From contig NZ_RZNH01000010.1 in NCBI RefSeq assembly GCF_013141825.1, forward strand, positions 1-64,000: 64,000 nt of DNA, read 5' to 3'. Below the pieces are notes generated by a model. That model did not search any database and was not told the origin of the DNA. It worked only from the letters and a program-made list of their open reading frames with translations. Shown in pieces: positions 1-8,621 of this stretch (its first letter is position 1; every line of letters starts with the position of its first letter). Origin of the DNA: Marinifilum caeruleilacunae. Its GTDB lineage: Bacteria > Bacteroidota > Bacteroidia > Bacteroidales > Marinifilaceae. Both the position numbers and the translations under genes were made by a program.

Positions 1-562
1 GATAAATACAGAAATAGAGTCAAACCAAAGGTTACTAAAAATCAGCGTGATGCTTTGTGAAATAACCTTAACTTAATGACATTGGGCGCGAGCTTGTAGC
101 TCGTGTCCTGTGAATACAGGCAATTACAACAATTCAACATCAAGTTGCACCTCGAAACTGCACATACCCAGTTTACGAGATTAGTGAAACTAACCCTTTC
201 GTGTGGCTTCTACCAAATTCAAATTACCCCTCAAAAATTCTTTTTTACACTCCCACTAACCCAACTTACAGCTCCCACTCAGCCTGTACACAGGGCTTAC
301 ACTCCAAAACACAAGGCACAACTAGTGCTCTACAAATGGCTTGTTTTTTTCTTTTATTTTCTTCAAAACAGGTACGAGTGAAACTCTCGCACCAGCAAAT
401 AATGCAAAGTCGCGCCATCTGGAGTTTCATCTTTAATATCAACACCTTACAGCTCTACTTTATCCATATCAGTCAATTTTATGCATTACCAATATTGTGG
501 TTTTATAAAATTATAAAATCAACATGTTTGATGCATTACCCATTTTATGCATTACCCTGTGT
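1..562. other. gene-free stretch left of the RHS block
   Basis: No convincing gene is seen on either strand; the open frames here have no family features and poor composition. The stretch holds a small hairpin (cgagct-tgt-agctcg, about 88-102), one copy of a ~95-bp repeat shared with 3720-3814, and three copies of the 10-mer atgcattacc at 481, 531 and 547. It probably represents degenerate sequence at the end of an RHS locus. Confidence 0.6.
258..350. repeat. direct repeat copy A flanking the RHS toxin block
   Basis: This copy resembles 3720-3814 in the same orientation. Both begin aacccaacttacagctc, share cagggcttacac and then (a)atggcttgt followed by a T run. Identity is imperfect, with small gaps. 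Copy A lies beyond the last immunity gene and copy B lies at the broken 5' end of the RHS core, so the pair brackets about 3.4 kb of toxin/immunity genes. No transposase is present. Confidence 0.65.
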
Positions 563-1096
563 CTATTTAATTTTATTATTAGCAATCTTATATTTCTGCT
601 TTAAAGAGTTGGTCAAGGCTTTTTCATTTACCTTTTCTAAATAACTTATTACCTTTCGATAATCTTGTAATTTCCAAGCTCTTTCAGCAGCTTCAATATT
701 CTGTTTATCAATTAGATTTTCTGTATATTCAGAACTTCGCCGCTCTCTATAATTAGTTATTTTACTTATAAAAGATTCTTTTGCACAAAATAATTCATGC
801 CCTCTTTCTTTAAAAAAGAGATACACATTATTTAAAAATACCTCGATAGGTAAATTACTGATTTTTATATTCGAGTTAAACACATCAGACATCACTTGAT
901 TATTAATTTCAATCTCATGAGTATGCTTTCCTTTTACCCACAACACGTTTGACTTTTCACGAGGATTATGACTCAATACAATCACTATTTCTTGTGAAGA
1001 AAATTCCACTTGAAACTCTGATTGTCTCTGGAGTAACAAGCCATATTCTTTTAATATGGCTTGTATCTTATTTATTATTTCTTGATTAAATAGCAT
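563..1096 (-). CDS. probable immunity protein for the orphan RHS toxin tip
   Basis: This is a 177-residue soluble protein without signal peptide or membrane segment. I do not recognise the family. Its last ~50 residues (IEAAERAWKLQDYRKVI, then SYLEKVNEKA) look like a short helical repeat, as in TPR-like folds. It starts 12 bases after the stop of the orphan toxin tip on the same strand, the standard toxin-then-immunity order of polymorphic toxin loci. Its role as the cognate immunity protein is therefore inferred from position only. Confidence 0.55.
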   Translation of the reverse strand: MLFNQEIINKIQAILKEYGLLLQRQSEFQVEFSSQEIVIVLSHNPREKSNVLWVKGKHTHEIEINNQVMSDVFNSNIKISNLPIEVFLNNVYLFFKERGHELFCAKESFISKITNYRERRSSEYTENLIDKQNIEAAERAWKLQDYRKVISYLEKVNEKALTNSLKQKYKIANNKIK

Positions 1097-1108
1097 AGTG
1101 AAAATTGA

Positions 1109-1687
1109 TTAAAAACCAGGAGGCATCCACGCTCCTTTACTTGGATTATAAATCCATCCTCTAGTTTGAAGTGTAAATCTTTCAGCTCCTAAAAACCCTT
1201 TAGATGGAATAAGATTACCATTTGGTAGTCTATAAGAATCAAAAATAGGTTTACCTAAATTCATTTCTCTTCTTAACGAGCCATAGTTAGCTTTCCAATT
1301 TAATTTAGGAGTTCCTTTGTTTGGTAAATAGAGCATATAGTCTCCTGTTTTCCATCCAATATCTTTCCCTGTTTGCGGTGCTCCCCACTTGAAAAGGTTT
1401 AAACCACCTTGCGTGCTTGACTTAGCGGCCGATTTACTACTCCCAGTTCTAACAGCAACCCTAACAGCTAATTTTCTACCACCATTCAAAAATGCTTTTC
1501 CTATTCCAGCACCCAACATATAATCAATTGGGCTATCGGTTATTTCAACTCTTCCACTATAACGTTCATACCATTGATTAAATATTACTTGTTCTAATGT
1601 CTGATTAGCCGAAAACCAATCGTTCGGATCGTAAGTCCATGCGCCATTAAAAATTAAAGGATCTACAGTAATGTAAGGAAACTTTCT
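1109..1687 (-). pseudogene. orphan RHS C-terminal toxin tip without its own start
   Basis: The reading frame is open from directly after the TAA at 1688-1690 to 1109, about 192 codons, but the first ATG (1519) falls well inside it. The part before the ATG still reads as protein (PYITVDPLIFNGAWTYDPND, then WFSANQTLEQVIF), so coding sequence begins upstream of any start. The end (residues like GFLGAERFTLQTRGW then NPSKGAWMPP) resembles tails I know from RHS-type toxins, though I cannot name the toxin class. The RHS core is missing. This is the usual look of a displaced tip, silent unless recombined onto a full RHS gene. Confidence 0.7.
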
Positions 1688-1909
1688 TTACCAAATCACA
1701 TACTCAAGATACATGACACCTATTACTATAACAATAAACCCAATGCCAATAATCGAATAAACAGTATCATTTGAATACCCCTCGATAATATCATGTGCAT
1801 TATGTCTTCTTGTATAGATATTACGAATTGACGTTTTTTCTTTTATAAAGAAAAAATGAAATAAACACCATAAAATCAACCCTATTAATTCAAAAAGTGG
1901 CCACAACAT
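1688..1909 (-). CDS. small two-helix membrane protein, probable RHS immunity
   Basis: This 73-residue protein has two hydrophobic segments (about residues 3-24 and 49-71) around a charged loop rich in Arg, His and Asp. It starts two bases after the stop codon of the RHS toxin gene, the position expected of an immunity gene. A membrane-embedded immunity protein would suit a toxin that acts at the inner membrane, but that is inference. Its stop codon directly abuts the in-frame orphan toxin tip downstream, so the junction between the two toxin/immunity units is exact. Confidence 0.55.
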   Translation of the reverse strand: MLWPLFELIGLILWCLFHFFFIKEKTSIRNIYTRRHNAHDIIEGYSNDTVYSIIGIGFIVIVIGVMYLEYVIW

Positions 1910-1911
1910 AA

Positions 1912-3753
1912 TTATTCTTGTCTTTCAGTAAAAAAATAAGGAACATATCCCATATAATTAGCGTAATCATAAGCTCTCTCCATCCCAATATTCTGTTTTA
2001 CAACATTATTAAATTGTCTTAAATATAATCCTCCTTTTTTAGATGCATAAATTCCCGTTCCTTTATATGCTGAATTAAAAAAACCAACACTAAAGGTACT
2101 TTTTGCAATATTAAGTTGTCTTCCAATTTTTGATGCAGGTAGAAAATTGGACATAGTCCCAATACCAGCATCAACAATCTCAGTGCGATTTACACCGGAG
2201 TTATCTAAATGAGTAATCCTACTAGGAAGTCTTTGTAATACAACTCTTTGTCCAACTATATTAACCTCATCGGCTATTTGATATCCCGCTCTACCTAAAA
2301 ACCCATTATCATCTCTAACTTCTGCCCAAAAGTTTGGTTGATATGCCCTTATTGTATGAGCAACACCATTTGAATTTTTAATTGGGCCTCTCATACCACG
2401 AATAATCATTTCAAGAGTATAGTTATGAAAATTGTACTCTCCGTCTAAAAATCCATTAAGAATTGCTAGATCAACATGAATATCAGGTATCCAAGCTCTA
2501 CCTAATGATCGATAATTTGACTTTTGACTTGGTAAAGAGGCCAATTGCCCTGCTAGTGAATTGTGAGCCTGATTAATTCCAGTATTTATGTTACCATAAT
2601 TAAAATCAACCTTCTGCCCATTAACATTTACAAGCGGATTAACTTGTCCACCAGAATTCATCCCTACTCCAAAACTAGCATCGGGGATTCCATTTTGCTG
2701 TGCCCATTTTGCAAACTGGTTGCCTTTGTCCCAGGCCCAGTCCCAGGCATTGCCTATGGCTTTAAATATGCCCCAGGTCATCCCATCCTCATCCACCATC
2801 ATCATTGGGTTATTCCCCATCGCCAGGTAAGGACTCGAAGCCTGCAAGGCCGGGTCAATGGCAAACCAACGGCCTACCTCCGGGTCGTAATAACGAGCAT
2901 GGTGGTCGTACCAATTTATCCCCAAACTATCAATGAACTCTTTGCCTGTATAAAGGTAATTATATTTTGTTTTGCTACTTAGCTCGGCAATTATTCCGCC
3001 GTAAGGATAATAGGCTGTTTCCTGTATTACATTTTCTTCCTCATCAACCACTACACGGGTGTGCCCCAAGTGGTCTTTTAAGGTGTAGTAATAGGTGCCG
3101 TAGTCGCTTTTCTTGGTTTTAGTAGCTGCTGTTGGTTGGTAATATCCTTCTTCGGTAAATATTTTGTTTAGCTTGTCGTTTACAAACAGGAACTCACCCT
3201 GGTAGTCTATGCGTTTTACTTCGTTTTCATCTTCATCAAAATAGCTTCTTCTTAGTAGTGTTCCATCGGCCAAATATTGGTTTACTATTTTGCCATTCTC
3301 GGCTTTTATGGTATCGGGTAAATTCAGCAGGTTGTAGCTAATGTGTAGCTTCTTGTACTCATCGTACACCATATTGCCGTTTTTGTCGTACTCGTATTTA
3401 AATGGTGCTGTGGCCTTGGGTTCTGCTACTTCATGAGTTTTCAAAAGGTTTCTGTGCATGGCAATGGTATCGAGTTCGTTTACCATTCCATCGCCATTGG
3501 CATCGCTAAATACCAAATCGTCGCCTTTGCGTTGTATATTTACATAGGCTTTCCATTCTATACTGCGGCTATCTCGTGGGCGTACTGCCAGTTTGTAGTT
3601 GTAGCCTACAGGGTGCTGGTCGTCTACCTCTACCTTGCCGTCGTTATTGGTGTCGCCGGGCCATACTTCTACCAATTCGGTATTCTTGCGCCATAACTTT
3701 TTCAGTTGGTTGCCCTGGTAACCCAACTTACAGCTCACACTCTGCCTATACAA
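1912..3753 (-). pseudogene. N-terminally truncated RHS/YD-repeat toxin protein
   Basis: The frame codes about 613 residues. Two EF-hand/dockerin-like calcium loops (DTNNDGKVEVDD at ~34, DANGDGMVNELD at ~84) come first, then a few YD repeats (KYEYDKNGNMVYDEY), then the RHS-associated core (about 225-330, with YTGKE, ARYYDPEVGRW and GNNPMMMVDEDG). The unique C-terminal ~280 residues are the presumed toxin. There is no signal peptide and most YD repeats of the family are missing. The only possible start near the N-terminus is a TTG, and the first residues are translated from flanking repeat B. It is probably a broken or displaced RHS gene end; an upstream partial start cannot be excluded. Confidence 0.75.
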
Positions 3754-3814
3754 CAGGGCTTACACCCCAATAATACAAGCCACTAACAGTTCTCTGCTAA
3801 TGGCTTGTGTTTTT
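3720..3814. repeat. direct repeat copy B at the broken RHS 5' end
   Basis: This is the partner of 258-350. It contains a perfect 8-bp hairpin stem (acaagcca at 3775-3782, tggcttgt at 3801-3808) followed by a run of T on the plus strand, terminator-like although no plus-strand gene ends here. The truncated RHS frame reads into it and stops at a TAA around 3760. The copy therefore marks the recombination junction where the upstream part of the RHS gene was lost. Confidence 0.6.
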
Positions 3815-3865
3815 AATTTATTATTTTTCTGGCAACAAGTTACAAACTTGAGGCAGTTAAAGGAA

Positions 3866-4360
3866 CTATACAGCAGCCAACTTTCCTATTTCTTTATCAA
3901 CCAGGTATAAACCTCTGCCATCGAGGCCAATTACACTTATTTTATCGACAATCTGCTGAAAGAGAGCTTCCTCTTCATGTTGTTCACTCACATACCATTG
4001 CAAAAAATTAAAGGTTGAATAATCCTTCTCTTTTAGAGCTAAATCTACAAGTTCATTAATTTTTCCGGTAATAAATACTTCATGTTTCATAGTGCTTTCG
4101 AAGAGCTCTTTAATATTTGCGAACTCTGATTCAGGCTCCTCAATTGCAGATATTTTTGCCTGGGCACCCGAATCATTTACATAATTAAAAAGCTTGCGCA
4201 TATGGTCCAATTCTTCTAAACTATGCTTTAGTAAAAAATCTGCGGCACCATCTAAGCCTTGTGCTTTACACCATGATGACATTGACAAATACAAATTTGA
4301 TGCAAAGTGCTCTAACTTGATTTGCTCATTTAATTTGTTTAAAATACTTGAATTTAACAT
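3866..4360 (-). CDS. ftnA: bacterial non-heme ferritin
   Basis: This cytoplasmic ferritin stores iron and oxidises Fe2+ in a 24-subunit shell. The 164-residue protein fits the family length. It carries the ferritin pattern: LNEQIKLEHFASNLYLSMSSW near the N-terminus, the E..H pair of the ferroxidase site (HSLEELDHMRKLF) and the second half FLQWYVSEQHEEEALF. I chose the ATG at 4360; the in-frame start at 4399 would add 13 residues (MITKIYIQLKFKS) foreign to ferritins. It is monocistronic, with a long upstream gap. Confidence 0.93.
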   Translation of the reverse strand: MLNSSILNKLNEQIKLEHFASNLYLSMSSWCKAQGLDGAADFLLKHSLEELDHMRKLFNYVNDSGAQAKISAIEEPESEFANIKELFESTMKHEVFITGKINELVDLALKEKDYSTFNFLQWYVSEQHEEEALFQQIVDKISVIGLDGRGLYLVDKEIGKLAAV

Positions 4361-4399
4361 GGATTTAAATTTTAATTGAATATAAATTTTGGTTATCAA

Positions 4400-4881
4400 T
4401 AATCACTCAAGAAAAGAAATCAAGAATGATTTATTTGGAATAAATATAAATAGAATTATATTCATATCAAATATCCTCTCAAATTTAAATCCCCTCACTA
4501 TACTAAGGCATGATCATTTATTTCCTCATATCAAGAGTTGTCACATGGTATTTTTTTTGTTAAAAAAAGATTAGTGAAACATTTAGCACACCTCCTGACA
4601 AGAGCTTATAAATCATGACACATAGACATAGGAATCGTTTCGAACCAAAAAAAAGTCAACAACAGTTCACTTCAATTGGTTTGGATTTATTTTTTCTGTA
4701 GTCGAAAACCATAGGTTTTGCTTGGGCTAAATATGATTATATCATTAAATATAATTATTTATGATTATGTTTTTATCAACAAGATTATGATGAAAAGTAT
4801 TTATTGAATATAAAAATGAAACGAGCAAGAACTCTTCTTTACAGGCAAAAGAAGTTCGTATGGAGAAATTCGGCACAATAC
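4400..4881. other. gene-free intergenic region between ferritin and the KDG kinase
   Basis: No convincing gene is seen in this very AT-rich stretch. It holds the ferritin upstream region and the 3' end of the minus-strand kinase transcript. Around 4829-4857 an imperfect inverted repeat (gaactcttct / agaagttc) could form a terminator-like hairpin, but the match is weak. Confidence 0.5.
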
Positions 4882-5913
4882 CTACCAATCAATTTTACCA
4901 TGCAGGTGGCCCTGCATTAGTTTTTCTACCTCGGCAATGCTGGCCAGGTTTACATCGCCGTATACGGTATGTTTGATACAGGAAGCTGCTACTGCAAAAT
5001 CGATAATTTGCTGGTCGTTTTCAGGATAATTCAGGAATCCGTAAATGAGTCCAGCCATTAAGGAATCGCCTCCTCCCACTCTATCTACAATATGAGTCAT
5101 TTGATAGACTGGCGATTGCAAAACCTGCTTTCCCTCTGAAATAATGCCCAGCCAGCTGTTGTGGTTGGCACTAATTGTACCTCTCCTGGTGGTAATTATC
5201 TTTTTCACCCTGGGGTATTTTTTCATGAGCTCTCGTGTTGTTTCCAAAAAGCTTTGATTGGTAAATTCGCCTTTTGCCACAATATCGGTATCAACACCCA
5301 GCACTTTTTCGGCATCGAATTCGTTCCCGATTAGAATATCGGTTTTGGCAATGAGTTTGGGCATAATCTCTTCTGCCTTTGCACCCTCGCGCCAAAGTTT
5401 ACTTCTGTAATTCACATCACAGGAAACTGTAATGCCATAAGATTCTGCTTTTTCCAAAGCTTCGAACAATACCTCTGTTGCTCCTTCGGATATGGCAGGA
5501 ATAATTCCGGTCCAATGAAACCAGTTGGCGTCTGCAAAAACCTCATTCCAGTTGATATCGCCTTTTTTGAGCTGGCTAAAGGCCGAATTGGCCCTGTCGT
5601 ATACAACTTTTGAGCCTCGAGAAACGGCACCTGTCTCCAGGAAATAAATTCCCAACCTTTCACCCCCAAAGCTGATATGATTGGTTTCGACTCCCAATTC
5701 GTTCAAGCTTTGCTGACAGGCCTTCCCGATATCGTTATTCGGCAGTTGGGTAACAAAGGAAGTGGGGATTCCAAAATTGGCCAGGGAAACAGAAACATTC
5801 ACCTCTCCACCTCCAAAAGTGCCGCCAAATTTATGGGTCTGCGAAAATCTTTTGTATTCGGGTGTTGCCAATCGCAGCATTACTTCTCCAAATGTTATTA
5901 CTTTCTTACTCAT
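4882..5913 (-). CDS. kdgK: 2-keto-3-deoxygluconate kinase, PfkB family (copy 1)
   Basis: It phosphorylates KDG to KDPG in the cytoplasm, the step before the aldolase. The 343-residue protein has the PfkB/ribokinase fold: substrate-binding GGTFGGGEVNVSVSLANFG near residue 30-48, and the ATP/anion-hole signature DRVGGGDSLMAG near 282 with the catalytic Asp. I chose MSKKVITFGEVMLRL at 5913 because it aligns with copy 2 and lies 31 bases after the upstream permease stop; the longer frame would overlap that gene. It is a close paralog of 8622-9659. Which of KDG or a related keto-deoxy sugar each copy prefers cannot be told from sequence. Confidence 0.88.
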   Translation of the reverse strand: MSKKVITFGEVMLRLATPEYKRFSQTHKFGGTFGGGEVNVSVSLANFGIPTSFVTQLPNNDIGKACQQSLNELGVETNHISFGGERLGIYFLETGAVSRGSKVVYDRANSAFSQLKKGDINWNEVFADANWFHWTGIIPAISEGATEVLFEALEKAESYGITVSCDVNYRSKLWREGAKAEEIMPKLIAKTDILIGNEFDAEKVLGVDTDIVAKGEFTNQSFLETTRELMKKYPRVKKIITTRRGTISANHNSWLGIISEGKQVLQSPVYQMTHIVDRVGGGDSLMAGLIYGFLNYPENDQQIIDFAVAASCIKHTVYGDVNLASIAEVEKLMQGHLHGKIDW

Positions 5914-5944
5914 ATCAGAATATCTTAAGCTTAGGAAATACAGA

Positions 5945-6694
5945 CTAAAAAAACCACAATTTAATGGCAAGGGCCACTATCGTTACAAGGAGAATGCCTT
6001 TGATCCACCCATCGCCTTTTTTAACAGAAAAAACAGAGCCCAGGTAGCCACCCAGGGAATTTCCTGTAGCAAGAATGAGTGCATACTTCCAGCTAATGGC
6101 ATCTTTATACACAAAAACAGCCACTGCAGCTATTGTATACACCAAGGCTACGGTTACCTTAATGCTGTTGGTTTTTACCAGGGAAAAGCCGTTGAGTTTG
6201 GTCAGTGCCAAAATGATGATAAAGCCAATTCCGGCATGTAGGAATCCGCCATATATGCCAATAAAAAAGAAGCTGATTACGCCCCACAACTGGTTTTTAA
6301 AGGCCATTTTTTCACCCTTTACCAGGTTGGCAGCTTTGCTATTGAAAAATAGTAATGCAGCTACGCCAATCATCACGATAGACAGAATTCGTTTGAACAG
6401 TTGTTCGTCGAGATCGACCACCAGGAGGGCACCCAATACAGATCCGGACAAAGCCGATAAACCCAGGTAAATACTATAGGGATAAGAGCTTACACCATCT
6501 TTGTTGAATTTGGCCACCGCAAAAGAGTTTTGCGCCAGAATTGCAATTCGGTTGGTTCCGTTGGCTATGGTGGGCGGAAGCCCTAAAAAGATGAGCAATG
6601 GCAAAGTAATTAAGGAACCTCCACCTGCTACAACATTCAAAAAGCCGGCAAATATACCGGCAACAACAATAAAAATTGGTTCAAAATACTCCAT
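5945..6694 (-). CDS. TauE/SafE (TSUP) family membrane permease
   Basis: This is a 249-residue inner-membrane protein with about eight hydrophobic helices. The N-terminal motif (AGFLNVVAGGGSLITLPLLI) and the second-half repeat (GIYGGFLHAGIGFIIIL) are hallmarks of the TauE/SafE family, which exports or imports sulfite, sulfoacetate and other organic anions. Here it precedes kdgK copy 1 with only 31 bases between them, so they are probably co-transcribed. Given the alginate setting, a role in moving a carboxylated sugar or its product is possible, but the substrate is unknown. Confidence 0.85.
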   Translation of the reverse strand: MEYFEPIFIVVAGIFAGFLNVVAGGGSLITLPLLIFLGLPPTIANGTNRIAILAQNSFAVAKFNKDGVSSYPYSIYLGLSALSGSVLGALLVVDLDEQLFKRILSIVMIGVAALLFFNSKAANLVKGEKMAFKNQLWGVISFFFIGIYGGFLHAGIGFIIILALTKLNGFSLVKTNSIKVTVALVYTIAAVAVFVYKDAISWKYALILATGNSLGGYLGSVFSVKKGDGWIKGILLVTIVALAIKLWFF

Positions 6695-6819
6695 TACTTA
6701 TTCCATATCATTTGCAGAAATACAAGTGCAGACCATGCCTTGTACCACTAGTTACAAGTACACAAGCGCTTTTTCAAAAGTTGAAAAATGCTTATTACAA
6801 TCAATTTAATAGTGAAGCA

Positions 6820-6842
6820 GGATCAGTTTAGCTGATCTTGTA
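6820..6842. terminator. small hairpin downstream of fadR-like gene 1
   Basis: The stem gatcag/ctgatc (extended by a G-U and two outer pairs) with a five-base loop sits about 85 bases after the stop of the regulator gene. No clear U run follows on the minus strand, so it is only a candidate transcript end. Confidence 0.35.
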
Positions 6843-6924
6843 ATGGAAAGTATATCAGATCAAATAAATGTATGGAATTGTTTTATTTGAAGACTTAGTG
6901 CGCATTACACGCACCAGTCATTTG

Positions 6925-7632
6925 TTATAAAATTCTTTTGCTGAACTCAAGAACATCACTCAAATGGTTCTTCATCAATTCAGCTGCCTTTTCGGAATCT
7001 TGATTTTTAATGGCATCCAAAATTTCACGATGCTCTTTTAAGGTTTTCGCAAAAGCATCTTTGGTACACACTTTTTCGCGACGATAAATTGCCAGGATAT
7101 CCGGCAGGATAATCAACATCATGGTTTTTATCACCGAATTATGAGATGCCTCGGCAATTTTCAGATGGAACAAAAAATCTTCGTTTTCCGCAGGAATATT
7201 GCTGTTGATTTTCTTCTCATATTCAAGCAATGCCTCTTCAATAATTTTCAGATCCTCTTCGGTTCTTCTTTCGGCAGCTTTTCTTACCGAGAAAATTTCC
7301 ATGGTCACCCTGGTCTCTACAAGAGAAGCAAAATCGGGACGTTCAATTTTCATGATATTCGAGAACAATCCTTCCATTGCCGTGATATCGGTTCCATTCA
7401 CAACCACACCACTTTGCGGATGAGTGGTTAAAATTCCAAAGAATTCCAATTTTTTGATGGCATCGCGGATGTAGGTTCTTCCAACACCTAATTTTTCAGA
7501 TAACTTTCTTTCCGAAGGCAATTTATCTCCCGGATTCAAGTATCCTGAAACGATCAGACTTCTAATTTGTCTTATAATTTTATCAACGGGTGTTTCAACC
7601 TCGATTGCTTTAAAATTATCTAGTAATTCCAT
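6925..7632 (-). CDS. FadR-subfamily GntR transcriptional regulator (copy 1)
   Basis: It is a 235-residue regulator. The N-terminal winged helix (about residues 8-75, with GDKLPSERKLSEKLGVGRT) binds DNA. The C-terminal FCD domain (about 95-230) has the His/Asp residues that usually bind a metal and a carboxylate ligand (FHLKIAEASHN, EHREILDAI). FadR relatives in uronate loci respond to pathway intermediates such as KDG or KDPG. The start at 7632 (MELLDNFKAIEV) matches its paralog at 25883-26596. The two flank the alginate run. A promoter and a palindrome lie just upstream, suggesting autoregulation. Confidence 0.9.
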   Translation of the reverse strand: MELLDNFKAIEVETPVDKIIRQIRSLIVSGYLNPGDKLPSERKLSEKLGVGRTYIRDAIKKLEFFGILTTHPQSGVVVNGTDITAMEGLFSNIMKIERPDFASLVETRVTMEIFSVRKAAERRTEEDLKIIEEALLEYEKKINSNIPAENEDFLFHLKIAEASHNSVIKTMMLIILPDILAIYRREKVCTKDAFAKTLKEHREILDAIKNQDSEKAAELMKNHLSDVLEFSKRIL

Positions 7633-7675
7633 ACAATAACTAATTTTATCTCTCAAACCAGCTTAAAACATTCAT

Positions 7676-7716
7676 ACTGGTAGGACAAATTTAGCTACTT
7701 TTAAGCTGTTTGCCAA
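7676..7716 (-). promoter_or_regulatory. candidate promoter of fadR-like gene 1
   Basis: On the minus strand TAAATTTG (7686-7693) matches the Bacteroidota -7 element TAnnTTTG, and TTG (7714-7716) lies about 20 bases upstream as a -33 element. An imperfect operator-like sequence (actggtaggaca, 7676-7687) overlaps the -7 box. Confidence 0.55.
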
Positions 7717-7858
7717 TTATTATCAGGCTTAATACACTTTTCCACACAAAAGCAAGGTTAAATCCCAGATTTAAGGAATTTTGAAAACAGTAATACATGA
7801 TCTAATTTCAATGATTTTGTTAACCTAAACCAAATATAACACACTAACAATTAACAAT

Positions 7859-7868
7859 TGGTTTACCA
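7859..7868. promoter_or_regulatory. FadR-type palindrome TGGTTTACCA
   Basis: The perfect 4+2+4 inverted repeat, TGGT-TT-ACCA, has the half-sites of operators used by FadR/UxuR-type regulators. It lies between the aldolase stop and the regulator gene, about 230 bases upstream of the regulator start. Confidence 0.5.
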
Positions 7869-7915
7869 CTTTCAACAATCAATTCCTTAAACCAGGATCA
7901 ACCTATCACATCACA

Positions 7916-8593
7916 CTACTTCATATCTTTTAATTCCTTCACAATTTCGATGGCATTGGCCACAGATTTTGTTAAAGCATCGTAATTTTCATTTTCAATG
8001 ATATCCTTTCCAATTAATTGCGATCCCATACCAACACAAGTTACGCCGGCATTGAACCATTTTGTAAGGTTATCTTTATCAGGGGTAACACCTCCGGTAG
8101 GCATAATGGAAGACCACGGGCACGGCCCTTTAATGGCCTTAACAAATTCTGCACCTCCTACCGACGAACCCGGGAAAATTTTACAAACCTCTGCTCCCAA
8201 CTCTTCGGCATAGTTAATTTCACTTAGAGTGCCACAGCCTGGCGACCATGAAACTTTTCGCCTGTTACACACTTTGGCCATATCGGCATTTAGCACAGGT
8301 GAAACCACAAAGTTTGCCCCCAGCTGAATGTACAGAGAAGTGGTTCCTGCGTCTACAATCGAGCCAATACCAATAATCATTTCAGGTGTATTTTGCTCCG
8401 CCCATTTGATCAATTCAGCAAACACTTCATGAGCAAAATCTCCCCTGTTTGTGAATTCAAAAACGCGAACTCCTCCATCGTAACAAGCCTTTACAACCTT
8501 TTTACAAATCTCAATATCCTGATGAAAAAACACGGGAACAATCCCTGTTTCTGCCATTTTTAAAGCGACTTCAATTCGAGAAAATCTTGCCAT
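7916..8593 (-). CDS. eda: KDPG aldolase
   Basis: It splits 2-keto-3-deoxy-6-phosphogluconate into pyruvate and glyceraldehyde-3-phosphate, the last step of the pathway. The 225-residue TIM-barrel protein has the Schiff-base lysine in CKIFPGSSVGG (about K135), the general acid/base Glu in VFEFTNRGD (about 46) and PTGGVTP near 167. The usual PGVATPTE stretch is SPGCGTLSEI here, a variant seen within the family but worth noting. It starts 28 bases after kdgK copy 2 and is the last gene of the alginate run. Confidence 0.92.
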   Translation of the reverse strand: MARFSRIEVALKMAETGIVPVFFHQDIEICKKVVKACYDGGVRVFEFTNRGDFAHEVFAELIKWAEQNTPEMIIGIGSIVDAGTTSLYIQLGANFVVSPVLNADMAKVCNRRKVSWSPGCGTLSEINYAEELGAEVCKIFPGSSVGGAEFVKAIKGPCPWSSIMPTGGVTPDKDNLTKWFNAGVTCVGMGSQLIGKDIIENENYDALTKSVANAIEIVKELKDMK

Positions 8594-8621
8594 TATTTTT
8601 CTATTATGAATTACAATTCAA

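Noticed and set aside
481-556. Three copies of atgcattacc that might suggest a CRISPR or iteron array
   Set aside because: The spacing is uneven (50 and 16 bases), there are only three short copies, and no cas or replication gene is nearby. Noted only as a local repeat.
103-644. Two overlapping plus-strand open frames of 92 and 147 codons
   Set aside because: They cross the repeat at 258-350, have no ribosome site or family features, and read as low-complexity aromatic-rich sequence. Treated as chance frames.
4389-4574. Plus-strand 61-codon frame in the ferritin-kinase gap
   Set aside because: It has strongly AT-rich composition, no ribosome site and no recognisable protein features.
5762-6241. 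Plus-strand 159-codon frame opposite kdgK and the TauE/SafE gene
   Set aside because: It is antisense to two well-supported genes with clear motifs, so it is a shadow frame.
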